From assembly GCA_928212115.1 (NCBI GenBank), contig CAKMRJ010001112.1:401059950-401123949 (forward strand): 64,000 nucleotides of DNA. Direction: 5' to 3'. The notes under the pieces are model-generated. The model saw only the letters and a list, made by a program, of their open reading frames with translations, had not been told where the DNA came from and did not search any database. Position numbers and translations under genes: made by a program. The DNA is from Lactuca virosa (taxonomy: Eukaryota > Streptophyta > Magnoliopsida > Asterales > Asteraceae). Positions 48,083 to 58,101 of the stretch are shown here, in pieces (position 1 is the stretch's first letter; the number at the start of each line of letters is the position of its first letter).

Positions 48083-49036
48083 GAAGGTGTTCGTTTTGTC
48101 AAATGAAATATATTGCTTGCATTGATATCCATAGTAAAGTACATTGCTATTATGTGTAAACCGCCATCGATCGGATGAGCAGAAATGCAATGTAAGTCAT
48201 GATAGTAAAAGAAGTATAATGCTATATTTGAATAGATTTTCAAAAACAATGAAAACACAGTCTTATATCCGGGTAGTTTTAAATGAAAGTATAATATAAT
48301 CTACAACAAATGTAGAGAGAACATTCTATTGATGCGAAAAAACAAAAACAAAATCATCTTTTGACCAATTTACCAATCAACTTGCATCAACTCCTTTTAC
48401 CCCAGTAGAAACGTCATATGTTCTTCCTTTGTACAGGGAACTCCTGCAATTCCATAAACAACCATCTTATACTGGTATCACTAATAATAACAATACGAAT
48501 AATGTAACTGGTACGACTTAAAAGAACAAACTTTAAAATTAACAATTTTGATTGAATTTATGGCTTGTTCTGTTATGTTTCCGATTTTTCTGCAAGAATT
48601 TTGTACATATCATCATGTCATCGTATTTAAAAAAAATGAAAATCATAAAATAGCTGATGAAAAAATAGATAAAAAATCACCTGCGGTTGCGAATGTCCAA
48701 CATACTTGCATTAATCGAACTGGCATGAGTATTTTAAAATAACGGGATCCATCTAAGGATCCAACATATAACACCTTCCAAAAAACATCAGGGGATTAAT
48801 ACCTAATTTTTTTTATAAAAAACAATACTACAATGGTTGAATCTATGTAAGAAATAATAAGTAATTTCTATTACAGTCCATTAACACCAAGCTAAGAACC
48901 TTCATACATGCATCAAATAATTAAAAGAAACTGAAAAAGAATGGAAGACAATAAATTATGGAATCCATTACTTTGCTTTTGATTACATTTGAAAACCAAT
49001 GATGAACAAAAATGATATTAACAACCTGTAACTTAC

Positions 49037-49127
49037 CCATTCTCACCATCAATGAAAAGAAATCGATTTGCCAAAGGTGCAGGAGCCAGCTTATGTGGAA
49101 AAAGGGCTGGATTGAAAATGGAAATAA
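49037..49127 (-). pseudogene. Captured exon of unknown origin in Helitron
   Basis: The minus strand codes FNPALFPHKLAPAPLANRF then LFIDGEN and meets a perfect splice donor GTAAGT (plus ACTTAC 49031-49036). I do not recognise the protein. The open frame, sensible composition and splice donor suggest a captured exon like its neighbours. The acceptor side was not resolved. Confidence 0.4.
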
Positions 49128-49714
49128 CCAAGGGGTAATCTTGTAATTATTTTTGGATTTTTTTATTTGCTTTTGATTACATTTGTTTTTTTATTTAAGT
49201 TCCCATTTCAGCAAGTGTGTCTATTTGTTAAACTTGCTATTATTCTTTTATCTAGTAATAAGAAATAAAAAACAAAAAAAATACATACATCAGTCTTCAC
49301 AGTTTAGCTTCTTTTCACCATTTAGTATGAAAAATGTCATTGAATATGATTCTCACGAAGCTGAAAACTGAATCGAATTATAGGTATTTACAAAACAATA
49401 TGTATGCACTTGTTTTTGTTGGTCAAGGTAAAAAAAAGAAGAAACAAAATTAGAAAATTAGGATTAGAAATCGAGCTTTTAAAAGTTGAAAATTATTAAC
49501 AAATTAAACAAAACCAATCTTTTTTAAATGACAACCTTTATCTTTTATCCTTTTTTTTTGGCAAATTACTCAATACGGGTGTCTTTAAAAACATCACAAA
49601 ATCAAGAATCGAGATTAATGAATGTGAAAAAATAAGATTTTTTATGCTTACTTCCACTGCTTGAAGCTCCATTCCGATCGTCCCTTCATTCCACGAAATT
49701 AATGATTCTGTCTG

Positions 49715-49834
49715 TAGGTTGACTGTAAAGCACCAGGTCCAGGCTTCCCATCCACCTCATCATTCTTATTTGAATTTGTAGCCAAAATGTTCTTGTAAAA
49801 AGATGTAACTGGAGGCCAACCCACCACTTGTTCC
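49715..49834 (-). pseudogene. Captured Aux/IAA exon (domain II degron)
   Basis: After an acceptor TTTTTTTACAG the minus strand reads EQVVGWPPVTSFYKNILA and then NKNDEVDGKPGPGAL. QVVGWPPV is the degron (domain II) of Aux/IAA auxin repressors, and the KNDEVDGKPGPG tail is like the IAA8/IAA9 group. The sequence then leaves the family and soon reaches a stop, so domains III and IV are missing. In real genes the degron binds TIR1/AFB receptors. Phase and splice sites match the exon at 49911-49967. Confidence 0.8.
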
Positions 49835-49910
49835 CTGTAAAAAAAGTTAGCAATAGGGGTATTTGAGTGATTTCATTCAAATGGAGTTTCTGTATTTGGA
49901 TTGCACTTAC

Positions 49911-49967
49911 TTAGCAGCAGGAGGATAAGAACTGTTAACTTTGTTAAGACAAATTCCATTCCTGATT
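49911..49967 (-). pseudogene. Captured exon upstream of the Aux/IAA degron exon
   Basis: Bounded by an acceptor TTGATTGTAG and a donor GTAAGT on the minus strand. It codes GICLNKVNSSYPPAA plus two bases of a Lys codon completed by the next exon (AAK-EQVVGWPP). The in-phase junction supports a shared Aux/IAA origin, though the residues alone would not identify it. Confidence 0.55.
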
Positions 49968-50089
49968 CTACAATCAAAACAGCAACAGTTTCTTTTCCAA
50001 CGCGCTCAAGAATTTTCACCCCCTTACCATGTCGTAGTCGCTTCTGAGTTACAGACACTTTTATTCACTTCTTCCCGATGCTTCTATTG

Positions 50090-50160
50090 TCTGACAAAAG
50101 GGGAGAGAAAATGTTGTAATCCAGGTATCCCAGAAAGACCTTTATTATCAGTAAAACAGC
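50090..50160 (-). pseudogene. Captured LRR receptor-like exon, post-LRR segment
   Basis: The minus strand reads FTDNKGLSGIPGLQHF, like the FTDN.GLCGIPGL segment that follows the LRRs in RLP4-type malectin-like receptor proteins; the Cys is replaced by Ser. No clean acceptor is visible, so the exon edge is approximate. Confidence 0.55.
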
Positions 50161-50256
50161 ATAATATATTAATATTACCCACAATTAATAAATAAATAAT
50201 TATGTATTTTTCTTTTTTATTTAAGTTATTTATGATTAAAAAAAATAAAAACCTAC

Positions 50257-50333
50257 TTGAAACTTGCTCTGTGTAAAGCGTCCCTCCTACTGCAGCTGGG
50301 ACTCTTCCTGATAGGGAGTTCCCATTCAGATTC
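50257..50333 (-). pseudogene. Captured LRR receptor-like exon, last LRR
   Basis: Acceptor AATTAG, coding LNLNGNSLSGRVPAAVGGTL then YTEQVS, donor GTAGGT. It continues in phase from the exon at 50421-50492 (codon TT/G). Confidence 0.7.
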
Positions 50334-50420
50334 CTAATTAAACCAAATTTGTTAAAACAATAATTCATATGTTTTATATAATTATATATTTATATTTATT
50401 GTTAGAGAAAAGAATCTTAC

Positions 50421-50492
50421 AATATTCGAACTGATGTTAAACCTCCAAGGCTTTCAGGAATGGATCCATTAAAGAAATTGTATGAAAGATCC
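50421..50492 (-). pseudogene. Captured LRR receptor-like exon, one LRR
   Basis: Exactly 72 bp between acceptor AAAACAG and donor GTAAGA on the minus strand, coding DLSYNFFNGSIPESLGG then LTSVRIL, one plant-type leucine-rich repeat. The 72-bp single-repeat exon is typical of plant LRR genes. With the next two exons it resembles RLP4-like receptor proteins at the plasma membrane. The name is from memory of the NLNGNSLSGRVPAA and FTDN segments; an LRR receptor kinase is the alternative. Confidence 0.75.
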
Positions 50493-50913
50493 CTGTTTTA
50501 TATATAACAAAATATCTTTTATTTAACCATTTCATAACTAAAATATATATACGTATATATAACCTCTTTTCACACAACAAATCAAATACTCATTTTTCAT
50601 TCAAATGAGAATAAATTATACTGACAATAAATTATACTCACAATAAATTATACAACAAAATATCTTTTTATTTAACCACGCTAGCAAGCATTCCTTGCAA
50701 TTAACCATAAGAAACATCACCTGTCATCGAAATGAACAAATCTCAGCCACAATGACAGTGTTAAGGTTATAAACTCGAAATTTGTACGTAACCGGTGAAT
50801 CCTAGCCCTCCTTTGGCCCTGATTCACACACATACATCAAGGATCAACCAAAAGATAACTTACATACAATGGATGATTTGCATGTGTACAGTTTGCTAAA
50901 TGAAGAATCTTAC

Positions 50914-50993
50914 AGGTGTTTCACCCTTTACTATTGGTGGAGCATATTCATGATCAGTGGGCTCAGCAAAGTGGCTAACAAATTGGGCCATGC
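50914..50993 (-). pseudogene. Captured U1-70K exon (second of two)
   Basis: Acceptor TTGAAAAG, coding MAQFVSHFAEPTDHEYAPP then IVKGETP, donor GTAAGA. It joins in phase (Gly codon G/GC) to the exon at 51085-51172. MAQFVS.FAEP.D.EYAPP is a distinctive stretch of plant U1-70K, the U1 snRNP protein used in 5' splice-site recognition. The RNA-binding domain and RS region are absent from the Helitron. Confidence 0.85.
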
Positions 50994-51084
50994 CTTTTCA
51001 AATGAAAATAGAAGCAAATCAATTATATTTTTCAACCTACAATGTATGAATTAGAATTTAAATAGTATAACGTGTATGACATAC

Positions 51085-51172
51085 CTGTGTATGGTGGACA
51101 TTTTCTCTTCTCAGGAGGTGGTTTGTACTCCAGAGGAGGTCGTGGCTCAAAAAGCTTTAACAGATTATTTCA
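51085..51172 (-). pseudogene. Captured U1-70K exon (first of two)
   Basis: The minus strand codes NNLLKLFEPRPPLEYKPPPE then KRKCPPYTG and ends in donor CAG/GTATGT. LFEPRPPLEYKPPPEKRKC is diagnostic of plant U1-70K near its N-terminus. The 5' limit is approximate: a stop lies just upstream of NNLL. The fragment keeps introns, so the capture was at DNA level. Confidence 0.85.
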
Positions 51173-51228
51173 AACACCCCAAAATAAGTCAGCAAAGTTG
51201 AAAAAATTAGATATGAGAAATTACAAAC

Positions 51229-51326
51229 CTGGAAACTTCAGTAGCATTAGCTGCATGAACAACTGTAGAGGCAGCTCGAGATGCAGATAGAACTGCAGCT
51301 TCTTCATTGTTTGACTTTTTAAACTC
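51229..51326 (-). pseudogene. Captured exon of unknown gene
   Basis: Acceptor TTTATACAG, coding EFKKSNNEEAAVLSASRAAS then TVVHAANATEVSR, donor GTTTGT. Clean splice sites and an Ala-rich helical composition support a real exon. I do not recognise the family. It lies on the 5' side of the U1-70K exons. Confidence 0.55.
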
Positions 51327-51436
51327 CTGTATAAACCAGTAATACAGTAAATTAATGAAAAGAAATTAAATGGAAGAGTGACCTTAGTGAAGCAAAGTAG
51401 GAAGAGAAGTGATTTAGGATTTAATGGATATTGTGG

Positions 51437-52020
51437 TTACCGGTCGTTCTGAAGATGGTTCGATCGGTGGCAGACATCCTCGTTCCTGACTTTTAGGGTT
51501 TTTTTGGTAGCAATGTTTTTGTTGAGAGAAGCCTCCGATGCTGCATCGTCGACGGTGGCGACATGGTGGAGCAGCTGCAGATAAAAATCGATCTCAAAAA
51601 GATGAAAATCGTGGCTGTAGAACTTCACATACCTTCAAAATTGAAGCCAAAAACCTGAAAATTGTGAAGTCGTCGGGGTTGCTGAATGATTGGAAACGCT
51701 TGAATCTTTTTCAATTAATGGTAATACTTGATGGTGGTGTCTCGATCCGATTGAAGAAAGCGAAAGTCGAATGAGAAACATGAGAAGAGGGGATAAGAAT
51801 GGAGAAGCATCTGAGGCGGTTGATCGGTGGACGGATTAACCCCAAAGAAGAACACGTGAAGAGGCACTAATCAGAATCTGATTGGGTCGAGAAGCGGTGA
51901 AGCTAAGCAGAAACAACATGTCTCCATTATAATAAATGGCAAAATATACCCCTAAAAGAAAGAGGCCAATAACAAATGCAACTACAGGGACCAAAAGAGA
52001 CAAATAACCTCCACTTTAAA
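51437..52020 (-). other. Helitron 5' portion, possible captured promoter/leader
   Basis: Contains ATG-containing, GC-richer DNA with splice-like AAG/GTATGTGAAG and TGCAG sites on the minus strand near 51580-51640, like a plant 5' UTR intron. No continuous protein could be assigned. Confidence 0.3.
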
Positions 52021-52033
52021 TTTTTTCACAATC

Positions 52034-52096
<63 letters not shown>

Positions 52097-52098
<2 letters not shown>

Positions 52099-53717
52099 AC
52101 AATTTTATATAAAAGTAATCATATTTATTAAAAACTGCTTATTTTTATAAAATGTTACAAGATTCTTTTATAAACTCCATTTTTATATAAAATATCAGTT
52201 TTATATAAAATAATCATATTTTATAAAAACTACTTGGTTTATAAAATGTTTCAAGATCCTCTTATAAACTCTATTTTTTATATAAAATATCAATTTTATA
52301 TAAAATAATCATATTTTATAAAAACTACTTATTTTATGAAATATTACAAGGTCTTTTTATAAACTTCATTTTTATATAAAATAACAATTTTATATAAAAA
52401 TAATCATGTTTTATAACATAAATCCAATGGAACACTTATGTATCTATAAGTCTAGTTATCTCATATTATATTTACATTTTAGACCTTGCTTGTAAATAAA
52501 TTAACAAAGTAGGTCCTAAGTCTATAATTTTATTGGTTTGTTTTATTAATGACCATTCTAACACTAATGGTTAGTTTTGATTATCAACCAAAAATACTTG
52601 CATGGACTTATGTCACAAAGATAACCAATACATATATTTATATTGGCATCTAATATTTCATATAATCGTTTTAACGCTACGTGAACAACAAAGGAGGCTA
52701 GTTTATCATGTATGAAATATTTTCGTATACTCGTTGCATGTTTCTTTTGATATAGATAAGACGTTGGGTGGTAACATGTTAGAGAAAATGTTAAAGAGTA
52801 TATGACATATTATGGTATTATACTTTCTTATCTAGCATGCAAAATGTGTATGTATCTCCCCCCAAAATTTGTAAAACTCAAAGAAAAATGGCCATAAAGA
52901 CTCACCTTTGTCAATTGAGATTAGTTTTTTTTTTTTTTGGAAAGCTTCTTGTGACAAACCAAAAACTGATAACAAGGAAGGAAAGCGAGGCTCCTGCCTT
53001 TTCTTTGTTTGCTGGAAATCGTAAGTTCAACACCTCCAAGGGAGTTATTCTTGGGTTGAGTTTGAAATAAAAATTATGAAGTGAGTGAAGGAGTTTGTAA
53101 GAGTTTTTTGTGTGTCTTAAATGGGAAACAACTTGGTATTTATCAATTTGAAATGCACGCGTGTGTTCCATTATTTGGTGTAAATTATGGGTTTTTTAAT
53201 AGTCTTATGGAGTACATAGTTAGTAGGAGGAGACAATGCATGTAAACTATTCTCATATGGATGGACAATTAGAGAGTATCTAGTGTCTTTAGTGAATGAT
53301 TGAAATGAAATGGCACAATTCATTTATGTGCTCACGTACTAATTTTTGAGTGTGCATGTGGAGAGAAAGAGACATCATAGAGCATAAATAGGGATTCATG
53401 TGCAACCAAGATTTGTTTGATGATTACTCTTCTTTTATTTATCTCTTATAGTCCTTGATCTTAAGGAGTTAGTTACATTGTGACATTTAATTTGCCACCC
53501 ATTGGTCTTCGTAATTTGTATGTCAATTTACGATATTCACTAATTCCTTTATCATTAGACAAGCTTTTTAACAAATCGTGATATTTGGCAAGTGGTTATA
53601 AATTTAAAATGTCCCACATATATTATATCATTCCACCATTTTTTTGGTTCATAATATAAAAATTTTATTGCGGTGGTTTGGTCGACACATTTTGACCTAA
53701 AATTAGTAATTGTTACA
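52097..53717 (-). mobile_element. Element F, right part
   Basis: It resumes the tandem array to about 52410, then AT-rich noncoding DNA to the end TAATTGTTACA. AGATC follows. The poly-T at about 52926 and short open frames show no recognisable domain. Confidence 0.65.
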
Positions 53718-53722
53718 AGATC
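53718..53722. other. Target-site duplication of F (right), AGATC
   Basis: Matches 46733-46737. Confidence 0.85.
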
Positions 53723-54199
53723 TGAAGGTATACTCACTTGGGACGTCCATATCCCAAAGATCAAGCTTCTTAGACCAAAAACCCAATAAAGTGATATCAA
53801 AGAGATCTAAGAAGCTAATAAGCAAGTTTGAGACTTGATTACCAGAAAATGATGAGGATGAAATGGAGTCTCTGGATCTACTATCTTCTCCTTGAATCCT
53901 CAAGCTTCTCCTTCCTTCACAAGCTTCAAAACACACCAAGATCCACTCAAAAATGACTCACAAGCTCATAAATGCATTAGGGTTTCTGAATCTAGGGTTT
54001 GGGACTTGGAGGCTAGAAATGAGGCCATCAAGTGGAGATTAGGATTCTTAAATAGGGTGCAAAACCCCGAAAATAGGGTGTCATCCTGGAAGCCCTACTT
54101 GTCGAGTTGAGGCTCTCAACTTGTCGAGTAGGTGACTTAAAATCCCGCATCAATCCTGGTTTCTACTCGTCGAGTTGAGGCTCTCAACCAGACGTTACA
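53723..54199 (-). mobile_element. Solo LTR E, right part
   Basis: Continues E after F. Palindrome cluster ACTCGTCGAGTT and ACTTGTCGAGT variants at about 54100-54190, a TATA-like TTAAATA near 54049, end GACGTTACA. The upstream half resembles other gypsy U3 regions here (AGGGTGCAAAACCC). Confidence 0.85.
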
Positions 54200-54204
54200 T
54201 TTGC
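54200..54204. other. Target-site duplication of E (right), TTTGC
   Basis: Matches 45153-45157. Confidence 0.85.
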
Positions 54205-55740
54205 TATGTTACACCATGTACCATTTGCTACTTTCTTTGCAATGGCTGTAGCTGGACGCTTGATCAAATTGTGTATAGAATTGATACACTCCTTCCATAA
54301 ACACGTTTTCTCATTTTTTTTAGTTTCCACCACCATTTTGTTAATAACGCTAAATGTTGTGCTTTTAGCGTCCTAATTCCAAGACCACCTTCTTTTTTGG
54401 ATACTACTACTTTCGACCACGACACCCAGTGTATTTTAGACTTGGTGTCATCGCCTCCCCAGAGAAATCTCCTACGCAATTTTTCCAATTCACAGATGAT
54501 CCCTTCAGGTGCTTTAAAGAGGGAAATGTAATACGTTGGGAGGCTGTTAAGTACAGATTTGATTAGGGTGAGTCGGCCACCAAAAGACAATGTTTTCGCT
54601 TTCCAGATCGATAACCTTGACTGGAACTTTTTAATTATTGGATGCCAATGTTTCTTTAATGACATATTTTCCCCTACAGGCACATCTAAATATGTGAATG
54701 GAAACGAGCTTTGGAGACATCCCAACACTTTTGCTTGTCTTTACAGATCTGCATTCTGAACACCAATCCCAAATAATCTCGATTTTTAAAAGTTAACTTT
54801 TACGCCTGAACTGATGTGGAAACATTTCAAAATTCTTGCTTGATTTCTTATAGTTGATGGTTCCCATTTTCCAACGAAAATTGCATCATCTGCATAGAAT
54901 AGATGCGAGAGAGTCGGTCCACTATTGGGTAAAGTAATACCTGATAAGAGATTTTTTTCTATCGCTTTTTTGATTGCTTGATTCAATCCCTCCATAGCGA
55001 TGATGAAGAGAAACTAGGATAAGGGATCACCTTGCCTAACCCCTTTGGTGATAGGAAATTCATCAGTAGGAGATCCATTGACAAGGACCGAGGCTTTTGA
55101 GGACTCTAGACATCCACGTATCCATGATCTCCATTTGTAACTAAACCCCATCTGTTCCATTACCGATTCCAAGTATCCCCAATTGACTGAATCAAACGCC
55201 TTTTCGAAATCAACTTTGAATATGAATAACTTCTCTTTTTGCTTTTTTAACCCACGAGTATACTTCATTGATTATTAATGGCCCTTCCAAAATATGTCTC
55301 CCCTCAATGTAAGCAGTTTGTACTTCTTCCACTACCGAGCCCACCACCTTTTTTAGTCTTGATGCTAGAATTTTGGCGACCACTTTGTACATACATCCTA
55401 TGAGATTAATTGGTCGGTAGTCTCCAAGATGCAACGGGTCCTTGCTTTTTGGGATCAGTATGATGAAGGATGCATTACAACCATTTGCAATTCTGCCATG
55501 ATTTTCAAAAAATGATACAAAACGGAATATGTTGTTTTATTAATTCCCACTGATTCCTTAGTATTTTGCATGTGTATCCATCAGGTCCTGGTGATTTATC
55601 CACTCCACAATTCCATATTGCACATCTAATTTCCTTTGCTGTGATTGGTGCATCTAAGGACTCACTCTTAGTAAGCTTACAAACCATCTTGCCAATCTTA
55701 AACAAATATTGAAACCAAAGGTATGGGGTTGATGTCTATC
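54205..55740 (-). pseudogene. LINE ORF2 5' part (reverse transcriptase)
   Basis: From the right on the minus strand: CGVDKSPGPDGYTCK, then LGDYRPINLIGCMYKVVAKI and QTAYIEGRHILEGPL, VDFEKAFDSVNWGYLE, KGVRQGDPLS, the catalytic LFYADDAIFVG, and FPFTYLDVPVG, IKSVLNSLPTYYISLF, RRRFLWGGDD. This is the RT of a plant L1-type LINE. Stops and frame changes occur between nearly every block (for example a stop right after GDPLS). No endonuclease is visible, so it is 5'-truncated. It continues at 45152 once E is removed. Confidence 0.9.
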
Positions 55741-58101
55741 TTCTAAAAGTTTGCAACATTTCATATTTATTTCTCCATTTGCAAAATTTTTATAAAAGCT
55801 TTTGGTTATACAAATCCATATTCACGTTGCAAATTCAAAAAGTCAAAATCTATCTCTACTTATTAAAATTAAGAGGGAGTTATAGAGTTTTTATTCGCTT
55901 TTATTGCAGATTACATTACTTTTGCACTCAATGTGAAGGAAGTGATGCAATCCGAAAGTGTAGGAAAATTGAGAAATATTTTGGTATGTATGATCGAACA
56001 CCTGGTGAAAATCTGTATAATTTAAGTTATTTTAATCGGTTAGTTGCTACAACCCAAATCTTTTTCAAATTACATTGTCATAATAAAAAGAACGAAGTTG
56101 TTGTAACCTATAAAAAAAATTCTTGCTTTCAATCCATAAAGGCTTCCATTATTTATGCATAACACTCACAAACACCTTCTTTTTTTTAGCATTTCATGTG
56201 CACTATTTATCTTAATTTGATGACATCGTCATTTAATATTTTAACTTTGTACATGAACGAATCACATATACAAGCCTCTACGGTTCATGTACTTACATTG
56301 GTACGGATTCGTTGTTCCTTATCTGACTCTGCCTTTCCGATGTCGATCCATATGCATATGATAAAAAAATCATACAAGTTTCCAACGAATATATGTTATC
56401 ACATCATGTAATTTATTATATTTCACATTCATATAAAATAATTATTTATAGCATATATACCAAGTAAACTCCATATGAAACTCACTTTAGATTACTCAGG
56501 CATTCGCTAAATTCTTCACAACACGTGAACCTACAAGATCATCACTAGAATCTTCTAATTATTTCTTAGTTAACGAAAATCATAGAATCTTCTAATTATT
56601 TCTTACATGTATTGTTGACACTCGTTAATCCGTATATTTTTGTAAATAACTTATTTATTTATTTTGAACTTTGAGTTACAAATATTATTTTAAAAATCTC
56701 GTCTCATAATGTTTGTCAATATATAGTTTGTATTTATTACAGAATTAATAAATTTATGGAAAGCATTTTCGCATTCTAAAAAAAATTAATTTATAAAGAA
56801 TCTTGCTAAAAAAGCCCTTTTCTTTTAGAATATATTATATATGACATAGATATCAAAAAGATCAAAAAACAGTGAGACCTTGCCCAATAGGCCTACACGG
56901 CTACACACCTTTTGTTAGTTGATTTAAATGTCATAATCAAAGCCATATCTTTGGTCAAAATCAACATGCTATACAATAATAATATTTTCATTTTATTTCA
57001 ATAGTTAATAGTAAGAAAGTATCACAATATATAAAACAACAATAAGATTAATAATATAAAACAATTTTTTTTTTAGCCTATAAACATCGTAACTAAATTA
57101 TAAGGCGACGATCTTTGATTGTGATTTAGAAAACAAAAAAACAAAACAAAACAGTAGTTCAAAATTTACTAAATTGGTGAGATAAAGTATCTTTCTTGAA
57201 AATTTAAAATAATCAAAATCAATCACTGACCGTGAACACCTATAAAAGACGACTTGATAATTTATAATAGAAAAATGAGGATTCAACTTAGTTTGGCCCA
57301 ATCTATCAAAACCAAATAATGGTCCAACATGATTCGGCCTAATCCAACAAAACATCACTCGGCCTTGCTGCGTTATTCTGAGCCTACATCGACATTCGAC
57401 ACAAAACCATCGCCGGCTGAAATGTTAACCGGGATGATGACTTTGGCTAAAAAATTTCATCGTTTTACACCATTAATTTAACACCTACCTATGATAAGTC
57501 ATAAAACTCATATCTAACGTTTGGTTTAAGAAACAACATTTAAAATGGTGTACGTAACTTTAGATAAAAGATTCAATCTTAGTTTCTTAAACCAAAGCCA
57601 CGTGAAAGGTTTGTTGAAAGAGAACATATTAAGCTCGCCTTAAGTACTACTTTGTAATGATAATTACATGTTAGCGTACAATTATATATTGCACCAAAAA
57701 TTACCATTATGACATTTCAATCCATAGACTTAAATAAATATAGCATGATGGATATAACATTGTTCGAGCGATTAATTTTGTGCGATTATAACTTCTTTCG
57801 CCTAAGATGTAACTATTAAAATTTATCACAATGAACATATATGGTCATTGAAATACTCAAAGGTTCTTAATTATGTTGGAAAACTCTATAAAACTACATT
57901 ATCATGAGTATGATGCATGATACAATCAATCATCAGAAATCAGGAAACCATCTTAATTATGTTTCGCGGTTTTAGTTTTTTTGTAATGATGAAAAGTTCA
58001 CTTGTTTTGATTTTAAAAGACGATTTATGTATCTTGATGAAAAACGAGACCTAAACGAAAAGATTTATCGTTGTGTTAAAAAAATAAAAATTAACTTCTC
58101 G
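55741..58101. other. AT-rich spacer without supported genes
   Basis: A short segment near 55870-55975 has an intron-like TTTTATTGCAG and a GTATGT, with an open frame between, but I recognise no protein. The rest is AT-rich with scattered homopolymers. Confidence 0.45.

Larger units (their letters stand above)
48051..52096 (-). mobile_element. Helitron carrying captured gene exons
   Basis: The minus-strand 3' end is CTAG (plus 48051-48054). It is preceded by a short spacer and a hairpin with arms CCCGTGC and GCACGGG around 48063-48080, the standard Helitron terminus (hairpin then CTRR). It is inserted exactly between A (48050) and T (52097) of the host repeat TATATAAAA/TAACAATTTT, as Helitrons do, without a duplication. 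The 5' end lies in a TA microsatellite (about 52039-52096) and a TC start is not visible. The interior has spliced exons on the minus strand from several unrelated genes. No Rep/helicase was found, so it is non-autonomous. Confidence 0.8.

Noticed and set aside
52911..53171. 86-codon minus-strand frame in F
   Set aside because: No domain, ends in a poly-Lys run encoded by a T tract; noncoding LTR-like DNA is likelier.
55779..56162. 127-codon plus-strand open frame
   Set aside because: No recognisable domain, AT-driven composition and many Tyr/Lys/Phe; intron-like signals cut through it. Not enough support for a gene.
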